Made by a program: the position numbers and the translations under genes
Shown: positions 37,957-45,265 of the stretch, one piece after another
How positions within the stretch are numbered: the stretch's first letter is position 1
Layout: each line of letters starts with the position of its first letter
Notes under the pieces: model-generated
What the model saw: only the letters and a program-made list of their open reading frames with translations
What the model was told of the DNA's origin: nothing
Database searches by the model: none
NCBI RefSeq assembly: GCF_002860285.1
Contig: NZ_PGVF01000015.1
Coordinates: 124,001-188,000, forward strand
Direction: 5' to 3'
DNA from: Bacillus sp. M6-12
GTDB lineage: Bacteria; Bacillota; Bacilli; Bacillales; DSM-1321
DNA: 64,000 nucleotides

Positions 37957-37990
37957 GGATTCGACGGAATAGGTGACTATTTGTCGAATA
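37957..37990. promoter_or_regulatory. Candidate paired Spo0A boxes between ypbB and fer
   Basis: TTTGTCGAA at 37980-37988 fits the Spo0A box TTTGTCRAA exactly; 16 bases away the opposite strand has TTCCGTCGAAT, a weaker match. Together they form an imperfect palindrome. They are 176 bases upstream of ypbB and 250 upstream of fer. The rest of the 430-base gap holds the fer promoter and no gene. Confidence 0.4.
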
Positions 37991-38116
37991 ATCATAATCC
38001 GGCTAAATAAAACCGGAAAAACCCTGAATGCAGCAGAAGGAATCCTTTTTAATTTTTGACGGAATGAAGATCAAAATTAAATGCAGCGACACTTATATTT
38101 CACTAAAACCTTTGTG

Positions 38117-38131
38117 TGATAAGTATTCTCA
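38117..38131. promoter_or_regulatory. Possible Fur box upstream of fer
   Basis: TGATAAGTATTCTCA differs at two positions from the Fur core TGATAATNATTATCA and lies 12 bases upstream of the fer -35. Weak without supporting sites. Confidence 0.3.
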
Positions 38132-38143
38132 ATACATTTTCTA

Positions 38144-38172
38144 TTGAAAATTTCATGTTTGAGTTTTACAAT
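38144..38172 (+). promoter_or_regulatory. SigA-type promoter of fer
   Basis: TTGAAA at 38144-38149 and TACAAT at 38167-38172, 17 bases apart, followed by a leader of about 60 bases with GGGAGGGG before the start. Confidence 0.75.
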
Positions 38173-38177
38173 AATAG

Positions 38178-38489
<312 letters not shown>

Positions 38490-38498
38490 ATTATTATG

Positions 38499-38537
38499 AG
38501 GGCCGTCAGGAGCATTGCTCCCTGATGGCTTTTCTCT
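38499..38537 (+). terminator. Terminator of fer
   Basis: GCCGTCAGG-AGCA and TGCT-CCTGATGGC arms, then TTTTCTCTTTC. Confidence 0.8.
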
Positions 38538-38559
38538 TTCTATATTGGTAGCACTAATT

Positions 38560-38601
38560 AATAAAAAGCCCAGAACTGCAGACTGCAATTCCGGGCTTTT
38601 A
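38560..38601 (-). terminator. Terminator of ribU
   Basis: AAAAGCCC and GGGCTTTT arms extended by GAATTGCAG/CTGCAGTTC, T-rich on the minus strand just after the ribU stop. Confidence 0.8.
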
Positions 38602-39183
38602 TTATGCGTTTTTATATTGTGACTGCTTTGAAATCCAGGTCTGAAGACGGATGAAAAGCAGCATGAATACAATTGTAATTAATGCGCCTTTTACAAGGTT
38701 AAACGGTAAAATTGCAGTTGCAATGAACTGGCGGGCAGCCGGAGCTGACATTGCTTCCCAGCCCATGAAAATCGTATAAGCCGGCAGGAATACATAATAA
38801 TTAAGAACACCCATTAATACAGACATTGAAAGGGTGCCTGCAACCAATCCAGCTGTCATACCTTTTTTAGATGCCATTTTTTTGTATACAAAGTACGTTG
38901 GAAGTACAAAGAGAATTCCTGCTGCAAAATTGGCGATATGTCCGACCGGTACACCTGTTGGGCTGCCAGTCATTATAAAGTCTAAGACGTTTTTAATTAA
39001 CTCTACCAAAATTCCCGCAGCTGGACCAAATATTAACGCTGCAATTAATGCAGGGATATCGCTGAAATCCACCAATAAAAATTGGGGAAATCCAGGGAAT
39101 GGAAAATTTAGAAGCATTAATATATACGCTATGCTGCTGAACATACCAATCCCGACTAATGTTCTGACCTTGCTGTTTTTCAT
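38602..39183 (-). CDS. ribU: Riboflavin transporter, ECF S component
   Basis: Substrate-binding membrane subunit of an energy-coupling-factor importer for riboflavin (YpaA in B. subtilis). The 193-residue protein has about six hydrophobic segments; LLNFPFPGFPQFLLVDFSDIPALIAALIFGP-type sequence near residues 24-55 is the family hallmark. The start is preceded by AAGGAG and by an FMN riboswitch. With the riboflavin biosynthesis genes absent from the window, uptake may matter more here, which is inference. Confidence 0.95.
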   Translation of the reverse strand: MKNSKVRTLVGIGMFSSIAYILMLLNFPFPGFPQFLLVDFSDIPALIAALIFGPAAGILVELIKNVLDFIMTGSPTGVPVGHIANFAAGILFVLPTYFVYKKMASKKGMTAGLVAGTLSMSVLMGVLNYYVFLPAYTIFMGWEAMSAPAARQFIATAILPFNLVKGALITIVFMLLFIRLQTWISKQSQYKNA

Positions 39184-39255
39184 ATAGATCTCTCTCCTTC
39201 TTTTTGTGATCTACCCCACGAAAAGAGGACAGGCCCTTTTGCACACCAATAGAAA

Positions 39256-39287
39256 GCCCTTCAATCCGCATATGGAATTGAAGGGAG
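39256..39287 (-). terminator. Probable riboswitch expression-platform hairpin of ribU
   Basis: CCCTTCAAT-CC at 39257-39267 pairs with GG-AATTGAAGGG at 39274-39285. It lies between the FMN aptamer and ribU, followed by a modest T-rich tract on the minus strand, as expected for a regulated terminator. Confidence 0.6.
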
Positions 39288-39345
39288 TAATGGCATGTTC
39301 AAAGAAACGTTTGAAATATAATTTTAAACGCCGTAAGGAACCTCC

Positions 39346-39473
39346 ATCTTCTCCCATCCAGACTATACTGTCGGCTTTGGAATCTCACCAAATCCTGCCC
39401 CGAAAGGCTCGCGGGCTTAAAAGGTTTGAACCTTCATCACCGCCGGTGGGGAATTGCACCCCGCCCCGAAGAT
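39346..39473 (-). ncRNA. FMN riboswitch (RFN element)
   Basis: On the minus strand the aptamer opens with ATCTTCGGGGC, continues with GGGTGCAATTCCCCACCGGCG and GAGCC..GGC parts and closes with CCGACAGT, GGATGGGAGAAGAT. P1 is ATCTTC (minus) at 39468-39473 pairing with GAAGAT at 39346-39351. It precedes ribU, the normal partner. FMN binding is expected to reduce ribU expression. Confidence 0.95.
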
Positions 39474-39497
39474 AGACCTATTTATTTTACAATACTG

Positions 39498-39526
39498 ATT
39501 ATATCCCAATCACTTCAGAATGTGAA
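39498..39526 (-). promoter_or_regulatory. SigA-type promoter of ribU
   Basis: TTCACA at 39521-39526 and TATAAT at 39498-39503 on the minus strand, 17 bases apart; transcription would start about 15-20 bases before the riboswitch. Confidence 0.75.
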
Positions 39527-39611
39527 GATGTATGCTTGAGTTTTCACAAAATCGTAAAAGGAAAAAAGTAGTAAGATTTTTGATTTTATAACTTTTTCAA
39601 AAATTATTTTT

Positions 39612-39627
39612 GGTGAAGCGCTTTCAT
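39612..39627. promoter_or_regulatory. Imperfect cre-like palindrome upstream of serA
   Basis: GGTGAAGCGCTTTCAT is one base short of the symmetrical CcpA site TGAAAGCGCTTTCA. It lies 15 bases upstream of the serA -35. Low confidence. Confidence 0.3.
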
Positions 39628-39641
39628 TCGGGCTAGCTCAA

Positions 39642-39670
39642 TTGACAGGGATTCTGGGCTCTTGTAGAAT
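39642..39670 (+). promoter_or_regulatory. SigA-type promoter of serA
   Basis: TTGACA at 39642-39647 and TAGAAT at 39665-39670, 17 bases apart. The transcript leader is about 130 bases and contains GGGAG-CAGTA-CTCCC at 39749-39763 and then T8 at 39776-39783. Confidence 0.75.
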
Positions 39671-39806
39671 TAACAGAAATTTAAGATTTAAAGATAAATA
39701 TAAGCTTTCACGAGAAAATTCCTTAAGTTTCATCAGGAAATACCGGTCGGGAGCAGTACTCCCCCATTTAGTAAATTTTTTTTATATAGTAAAGGATGTG
39801 CTGAAA

Positions 39807-41381
39807 ATGTTTCGTATATTAGTTGCAGATGCGATTAAGCCTGAGGGGCTTACACCGCTGATGGATTCCCCGGAAATAACCCTCATCCAGAAAACGGTCG
39901 ATGAGGCAGTTAATGAATTGGACACAATTGACGCATTGCTTGTAAGGAGCGCAACAACTGTAACAGAGGAATTAATCAACGCAATGCCAAAACTAAGCAT
40001 TGTTGCCCGGGCGGGAGTGGGGATAGACAATATTGATGTTAATGCCGCCACGAAGCGCGGAATAGTTGTAGTCAATGCTCCTGATGGAAATACGATCTCA
40101 ACTGCCGAGCATACATTTGCCATGATGGCTTCATTAGTCAGGCATATACCACAGGCCCACGCTTCTGTTAAAAACAAAGAATGGAAGCGGTCAGCCTTTA
40201 CAGGGACAGAACTGAACCGCAAGAAGCTGGGGATTGTCGGCATGGGACGAATCGGGGGCGAAATCGCGAAAAGAGCCCAGGTATTTGGCATGGATGTGGT
40301 TGTATTTGATCCATTTTTAACGAACGAACGCGCTAAAAACATGAATGTAGAACTTCTTACTCTAGAGAATCTTTTGCGTCAGGCCGACATTATTACTGTA
40401 CATACTCCTTTAACGAATGAAACCCGCGGACTGTTAAATATCGATAATCTGAGAACCTGTAAAAAGGGCGTGTATTTACTAAACTGTGCCCGGGGCGGAA
40501 TTATTGATGAAGAAGCATTATACGAGCTTATTTTGGAAGGCCATATTGCCGGAGCGGCCTTTGATGTTTTTGTGCAAGAGCCGCCTTTAAACAATAAGCT
40601 GCTTGAACTGGATTCTGTTATTGTTACCCCTCATTTAGGGGCATCTACAAAAGAGGCACAGCTGAATGTAGCAACCCAGGTAGCGGAGGAAGTTCTCATC
40701 TTTTTGGAGGGCAAGCCTGTCTCCAACTCTATTAATCTGCCAGCTATTACAAAGGAAATGTTCCAAAAAATCCAGCCATATTATCAGCTTGTAAAAAGCA
40801 TGGGCTCAACCGCTTCTCAATGCATGAAAGAAGGCATACGGGAGATCTCTGTTACTTATTCCGGAGAAGCCACGGGCTTTGATACTAGTATTCTTACCAA
40901 AAGCCTGATCTCCGGATTTTTCAAAACGAGGCTTGATATACCTGTTAATGAAGTAAATGCATTGCTGATTGCACAGGAAAGAGGCGTGACAATCGGGGAA
41001 AAAGTTGCGTCTGATTCTTCAGGCTATAAAAATTATATTACTGCCGTGATAAAAGGCGATAGTCGGCAATTCGAGATAAAAGGCACCTTTGTTGCCAACT
41101 ATGGCCCGCGAATTATCAGCATTAATGGCTTTAATATTGATTTCCGCCCTGAAGGCGACCTGCTCTATATTCAGCATACTGACCGTCCAGGTGTAATCGG
41201 CCGTGTAGGAAAAATCCTCGGTGACCATGAAGTCAACATTGCAACGATGCAGGTGGGCAGAAAAGAAGCTGGCGGCGAAGCCATCATGGTTCTTTCCTTT
41301 GACAAGCCTTTAAGCGACGAAATGTTTGAAATTATGAACAAGCTGGATGACATAACATCCATGTATCGAATCGGTTTATAA
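39807..41381 (+). CDS. serA: D-3-phosphoglycerate dehydrogenase
   Basis: First step of serine synthesis. From the ATG at 39807 (MFRILVADAIKPEG, after AAAGGATG) the protein has 524 residues: substrate domain, NAD-binding domain with GIVGMGRIGGEIAKRA near residue 145 and the catalytic Arg/Glu/His region, an intervening ASB domain, and a C-terminal ACT domain starting near YIQHTDRPGVIGRVG. The frame is open 55 codons further upstream but that part contains the promoter and leader. Confidence 0.97.
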   Translation: MFRILVADAIKPEGLTPLMDSPEITLIQKTVDEAVNELDTIDALLVRSATTVTEELINAMPKLSIVARAGVGIDNIDVNAATKRGIVVVNAPDGNTISTAEHTFAMMASLVRHIPQAHASVKNKEWKRSAFTGTELNRKKLGIVGMGRIGGEIAKRAQVFGMDVVVFDPFLTNERAKNMNVELLTLENLLRQADIITVHTPLTNETRGLLNIDNLRTCKKGVYLLNCARGGIIDEEALYELILEGHIAGAAFDVFVQEPPLNNKLLELDSVIVTPHLGASTKEAQLNVATQVAEEVLIFLEGKPVSNSINLPAITKEMFQKIQPYYQLVKSMGSTASQCMKEGIREISVTYSGEATGFDTSILTKSLISGFFKTRLDIPVNEVNALLIAQERGVTIGEKVASDSSGYKNYITAVIKGDSRQFEIKGTFVANYGPRIISINGFNIDFRPEGDLLYIQHTDRPGVIGRVGKILGDHEVNIATMQVGRKEAGGEAIMVLSFDKPLSDEMFEIMNKLDDITSMYRIGL

Positions 41382-41382
41382 C

Positions 41383-41429
41383 ATAAGCAAAAGCAGGAGC
41401 GAATACCTTTCGCTCCTGCTTTTGCTTAT
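41383..41429 (+). terminator. Exceptionally long perfect hairpin after serA
   Basis: A 21-bp perfect stem (ATAAGCAAAAGCAGGAGCGAA with its exact complement) around loop TACCT begins two bases after the serA stop. There is no long T run after it, so it may act as a terminator, an RNA 3' stabiliser, or both. Confidence 0.65.
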
Positions 41430-41475
41430 CCTTTTCCAAAAAAGTTGTGTTTAATCAATACGCCTCTAAAACTTT

Positions 41476-41653
41476 AGCTCTGTTTTTACTTGCCTGTTGA
41501 TTTCCTCTCTAGTGGAGCCTCCTCGGTGATACAGCCTTCTGGATCCCCTTGGTCTCCTTCTCCTTGGTACACTATCCTGAGTGAACACTGCACGAAGGAA
41601 ATGCGAAGCATTTTCGAGGAGTCCCGCGCCTTCCGCTCCAATAGAAAATCAAT
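41476..41653 (-). repeat. Dispersed intergenic repeat, family B, copy 2 (inverted)
   Basis: Read on the minus strand it gives TATTGGAGCGGAAGGCGCG, GACTCCTCGAAAATGCTTCG and ATTTCCTTCGTGC as in copy 1 at 11944. Its left part holds GCCTGTTGATTTCC and CTCTGTTTTTAC, shared with the fragment at 20828. It touches the 3' end of the M23/LysM gene. Confidence 0.75.
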
Positions 41654-42536
41654 TTACCACTAGCGATTGTTCAGGAAAAATAAGATCGCTTTTAAGCCCA
41701 TTTAAGTTTTTAATATTTTCAACACTTGTATCAAATCGTTGTGAAATACTAAATAATGTGTCACCACTGTCTACGGTTATCGTCTTATTTTTTTCTTTTT
41801 TGGTGGTTTTCCAGTAATTTGGCCCTAATGTGACGGCAATTGTCTCCTGCTGATCTGACGATTCAGCAACACTGTCTTCCTCACTATAATATTGGGAGGT
41901 TTCTTCTTTTTTTCCTGCAGGTATTTGTTTTTCACTTTCAGGATTATTAATGCTGACATGAATTGTTCTTTTTCTTGCAGCATTATCTTCTATTTCCTCG
42001 ATGGAACCAGCATTTCCGGTTTGCGCCAACTCCACTCTTTCTTCCAGCACTGCCAACGGATTTATGGCATTTTCCTTATGTACTGTCCATTCATTTAGAT
42101 GAAGCTCAAAATGCAAATGAACCCCCCGCGAGCGGCCAGTATTGCCCATTTTCCCTACTGCTTGTCCTTGATCAACTTTATCCCCTTCATTAACCAGCCG
42201 TTTCTCCAGATGAGCATAGACTGTTTCATATTTATCATCATGCTTCAAAAACACCACATTACCATATGTACTTGAATAATAAGATTTGGCGACAGTTCCA
42301 TCTGATGCAGCCACTACGGAAGTTCCTAAAGGTGCGGCTATGTCGATACCTTTATGGGCTCCATCTCTCGTTCCGAAGCGATCTGAGATAATCCCTTCTG
42401 ATGGCCATACCCAGCCCTCAGGCAAGGATGGCAATTCTTCAGCGCGGACATGGCCATTTTTCCCTCCAATAAATAGCAATCCAATAAAAGCCGCCATAAT
42501 TATTACTATTAAAAAACGTTTTCCGTAATCTTGCAT
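41649..42536 (-). CDS. M23-family metallopeptidase with C-terminal LysM domain
   Basis: 295 residues: N-terminal membrane anchor (about 8-26), an M23 peptidase domain with the zinc ligands visible (His61 and Asp65 in HKGIDIA, His109, and His140/His142 in HLHFE), a charged linker and a LysM domain (about 252-295). It probably trims peptidoglycan cross-bridges outside the membrane, perhaps in sporulation. The ATG at 42534-42536 follows AGGAGG. The last codons fall at the border of a repeat copy. Not the usual B. subtilis neighbour of serA. Confidence 0.88.
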   Translation of the reverse strand: MQDYGKRFLIVIIMAAFIGLLFIGGKNGHVRAEELPSLPEGWVWPSEGIISDRFGTRDGAHKGIDIAAPLGTSVVAASDGTVAKSYYSSTYGNVVFLKHDDKYETVYAHLEKRLVNEGDKVDQGQAVGKMGNTGRSRGVHLHFELHLNEWTVHKENAINPLAVLEERVELAQTGNAGSIEEIEDNAARKRTIHVSINNPESEKQIPAGKKEETSQYYSEEDSVAESSDQQETIAVTLGPNYWKTTKKEKNKTITVDSGDTLFSISQRFDTSVENIKNLNGLKSDLIFPEQSLVVN

Positions 42537-42849
42537 ATTCAGCCTCCTAAGACACATTTACCACTCTTACCCTATGCTGACACGACTTCATTTAGAACAC
42601 TCTTAAACAAATAATAGTTTGCTCCTTATTATTTTTCTCACCTCTATATAAATATTCATATCACTATATTAAGAGTAGAATGTACCTAGATGTTAAACTG
42701 ATTTCCAGCTTATTGACTCAGTGATTCTGTAAATAAAAAAAGGCTGCTATGTTGCAGAAGCAGGTCATCACCTGGGCTCAGAAGCACAGTAATTAGATGT
42801 GTACTGCGAATGTTGCATATCACTTTGCCCCTTGTAAATTGCCTATTAC

Positions 42850-43074
42850 AAAAGCGCAAATGCCCTGGTAAAAGGAACATCGACTAAGGTCCGGCAGGGC
42901 AGTAACAAAAATCCTTTACAACATCCGTCCTCTGCCAATCTTCGACGTCAGCACATCCTCAGCTTTGTTTGGTGCAATGATTCGCTGCCGAAGCGTTTTT
43001 TGTCCTGTGCGTATGGGCTTTATTTTCCTGCGAAAAAAAAGCTGCCGGGCGCTTGTGCTAGAGATAGACACACA
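42850..43074 (+). repeat. Dispersed intergenic repeat, family A, copy 4
   Basis: Starts AAAAGCGCAAATGCCCTGGT, then AAAGGAACATCGACTAAGG, with CTTTGTTTGGTGCAATGATT and GTGCGTATGGGCTT blocks, and ends TGCTAGAGATAGACAC. It fills most of the 600-base gap upstream of the M23 gene; the remainder (42560-42850) shows no gene. Confidence 0.75.
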
Positions 43075-43114
43075 ACTTCCGTTATCCAAACTATGAATTT
43101 TTAGAAATTCCTGA

Positions 43115-43151
43115 AATAAAAAAAAATGCCTGCCGGGGCAAACATTTATTA
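43115..43151 (-). terminator. Probable terminator of sigX-rsiX
   Basis: AAATG, TGCC, GGCA and CATTT segments form a stem with small internal loops, followed by TTTTTTTTT on the minus strand, directly after rsiX. Confidence 0.55.
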
Positions 43152-43152
43152 T

Positions 43153-44424
43153 TTAGCTTGTTTTATTTGGAGCTACCGGCACCATTATCTCCTGTGAGAG
43201 GTCCAGATTACCGAGAGTTTGTATATTGCTGTTTACAAATTGTACTTTTTTATAGCCAAATTCGCGTGCCAGCAGGAGTATCGCTTCAATGCTCCTTAAA
43301 TGGCTTTCCGACTCTTCGATCATGGTGTCTTTAGCAAATGTGACTGCCAGTTTTTCACCGGATGCTTTAAACTCAGCAACATTTATTGCCTGATCAACTG
43401 ACGCAGAGACGGAAGCCCCTTCGTTTAATTTCTTCATTTCTTCAAAGGCTGCTTCAATTGTTTCATATGAATTGTAAGAGGGCACAAATAGTGCAGAGGA
43501 TTCCGGATTAAGCTTATGAAGCAATATAGCTCGCATTGGAATTTTATTAATCTTCTCCTCCTGAGTCGGGCCCATATGGGAAAATTCAGCTCCCGGCTTC
43601 CCATCCGTACTAAACGTTAGTTTGCTTATTTCATCGTCATACCGGAATGTTTCACTTAAAGCATTTATAAAAAAGGCTTCATTATCACCGAAAGCACTGG
43701 TATTGCCTCCTGTGAAATTAATATTTACTGCCCCCTGTTCTTTCCCGGCAGTTAATTCTACATTTAACGGATAAAAGTCAGATAGCCCAAAGTTTTCTTC
43801 CATAACATCCGCCATTTTTTGTTTAAGAGACTCTAGCTTGCCCTGATGATCCGTCTTGTTAACAATATAAGAAACAGGTATATAATAGTTTAATTGCTGA
43901 TCAGGGATTCCTATCGTTAATACGCTATGCTCAGCCAAATCACCCGGATACACGGAAGTTGTCTTAAGTGCTGCGGTTTGTAATTGCTTTGTTTGCTTTT
44001 CCGTTAGCATTTCTGTTTGGCCTTCTTTATCCATCGGTGCCTCAGCAGCCTCTTCTATTGGAGTATCTTCATTGTCCGGCAGCTGCTGATCTTGATCATT
44101 GCTTTCCTGTTTTGTTATGTCTGATTGTTGGTCTTCCTTCTTTCCGGCTCCAGCAGACTCGCTGGCTGCTTTCTCTGTAGTGCTCTTATCAGCTTTACTT
44201 TGTTCACTATGGTTGAATTGAAGCAGCGAGGATGAAAGCACTGTGAACACAATGAGTGCGGCCACAGCGGCAAAGGCTGGAATCCATTTGACCGCTGGCT
44301 TTTTCCGTATTACTTTTCTGGAAATTTGCTGATAAATTTCTTCAGGATTACGATTATCATTTACCTTTGGCAGCTTTTTAAACAATGTCTCAATTTCCTG
44401 ATCGCTCCATTGTGATCTTGTCAT
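43153..44424 (-). CDS. rsiX: Anti-sigma-X factor RsiX
   Basis: Membrane protein that holds SigX inactive. 423 residues: short cytoplasmic N-terminus, one membrane segment (about residues 44-65, IPAFAAVAALIVFTVLSSSLL), then a Ser/Glu/Gln-rich linker and a large outside domain. The frame overlaps the 3' end of sigX by 35 bases. Two ATG codons are possible; 44422-44424 has better spacing from GGAGG than 44428-44430. Gene pair order as in B. subtilis. Confidence 0.9.
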   Translation of the reverse strand: MTRSQWSDQEIETLFKKLPKVNDNRNPEEIYQQISRKVIRKKPAVKWIPAFAAVAALIVFTVLSSSLLQFNHSEQSKADKSTTEKAASESAGAGKKEDQQSDITKQESNDQDQQLPDNEDTPIEEAAEAPMDKEGQTEMLTEKQTKQLQTAALKTTSVYPGDLAEHSVLTIGIPDQQLNYYIPVSYIVNKTDHQGKLESLKQKMADVMEENFGLSDFYPLNVELTAGKEQGAVNINFTGGNTSAFGDNEAFFINALSETFRYDDEISKLTFSTDGKPGAEFSHMGPTQEEKINKIPMRAILLHKLNPESSALFVPSYNSYETIEAAFEEMKKLNEGASVSASVDQAINVAEFKASGEKLAVTFAKDTMIEESESHLRSIEAILLLAREFGYKKVQFVNSNIQTLGNLDLSQEIMVPVAPNKTS

Positions 44425-44956
44425 GTGCATTACCCTCCTTTACTGCATTATCTTCCATAACCTTTTTCACTGCCTTCAAAGCTCGGTGCTGCGTCGTTTT
44501 TACCTTGCTTTCACTCCAGCCAAGTACCTGAGCTGTTTCGGAAATAGATAAGGACTGGATAAATCTGAGGATAATGACAGAGCGCTGGTCAACTGTACAT
44601 TGGTCCAGACTCCTATAAATCCATTGGGCTTGATCATTTTGCATAGCAATTTCCTCCGGCAGAGGCTTATCATCTATAACCTGATGCCGATCCCAATCGA
44701 AATTCTCCAGCAGGCGCTGCTTCCAGCTTTTTTGCTTACGAAAATAATCAATCGCCGCGTTTCTCGCAATTGAATAAAGCCATGTTCTTTCACTGCTTTT
44801 CCCCTCAAACCGGGCTTGAGATTTCAAAACTCTTATATAGACCTCCTGAACGAGATCCTCAGCTGTTTCCCGGTTTTTGACCATATAAAATAAAAATTGA
44901 AATAAATCATGATGAAACTTTTCATAAAGCTCATGAAAAACGGAGTCCAACTTCAT
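44390..44956 (-). CDS. sigX: ECF sigma factor SigX
   Basis: Extracytoplasmic-function sigma factor; in B. subtilis it directs genes that change cell-surface charge. The 188-residue protein has region 2 (AEDLVQEVYIRVLKS...ERTWLYSIARNAAIDYFRK) and region 4 (SISETAQVLGWSESKVKTTQHRALKAV). Followed by rsiX. A promoter of the ECF type sits 24 bases upstream, indicating self-activation. Confidence 0.94.
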   Translation of the reverse strand: MKLDSVFHELYEKFHHDLFQFLFYMVKNRETAEDLVQEVYIRVLKSQARFEGKSSERTWLYSIARNAAIDYFRKQKSWKQRLLENFDWDRHQVIDDKPLPEEIAMQNDQAQWIYRSLDQCTVDQRSVIILRFIQSLSISETAQVLGWSESKVKTTQHRALKAVKKVMEDNAVKEGNAHDKITMERSGN

Positions 44957-44979
44957 CTCCTCCTCCGTTCAATATAATA

Positions 44980-45006
44980 GTCGCCATTTAAAAGACAAAA
45001 GTTACA
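44980..45006 (-). promoter_or_regulatory. ECF-type (SigX) autoregulatory promoter
   Basis: On the minus strand TGTAAC at 45001-45006 and CGAC at 44980-44983 are 17 bases apart, matching the SigX pattern TGTAAC-N17-CGWC. Confidence 0.75.
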
Positions 45007-45071
45007 CATTTACTATAGACTTTTTCCAATTAAAAAGGAAGGAAAATTCAGTCAATAATCCAAACAGTGCG

Positions 45072-45110
45072 AAAAGCCCTGCAGGAATATATTCCTGGCA
45101 GGGCTCCTAT
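45072..45110 (-). terminator. Terminator of the res operon
   Basis: AGCCCTGC and GCAGGGCT arms with an inner AGGAATATATTCCT palindrome, then TTTT on the minus strand. About 160 bases past resE. Confidence 0.75.
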
Positions 45111-45174
45111 AAAACTCTATACCTGGACTGTGTCATAGTCCTGTCTTTTCAATTGGGAGTCCACAGTTTCCTCT

Positions 45175-45222
45175 GCAAGTTCTGGCGCCGGCGTTCCTTT
45201 GGCAGGGCGCTTCCGCTTTTCT
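45175..45222 (-). repeat. Truncated inverted fragment of repeat family A
   Basis: On the minus strand AAAAGCGGAAGCGCCCTG, AAAGGAACGCCGG and CAGAACTTGC resemble the left end of copy 5 at 54818. Only the left end is present and it is opposite in orientation to the other copies. Confidence 0.6.
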
Positions 45223-45265
45223 ATGTTTCCCATGTAACAAGATTTTCCGTCAAACTTTTATGGGA

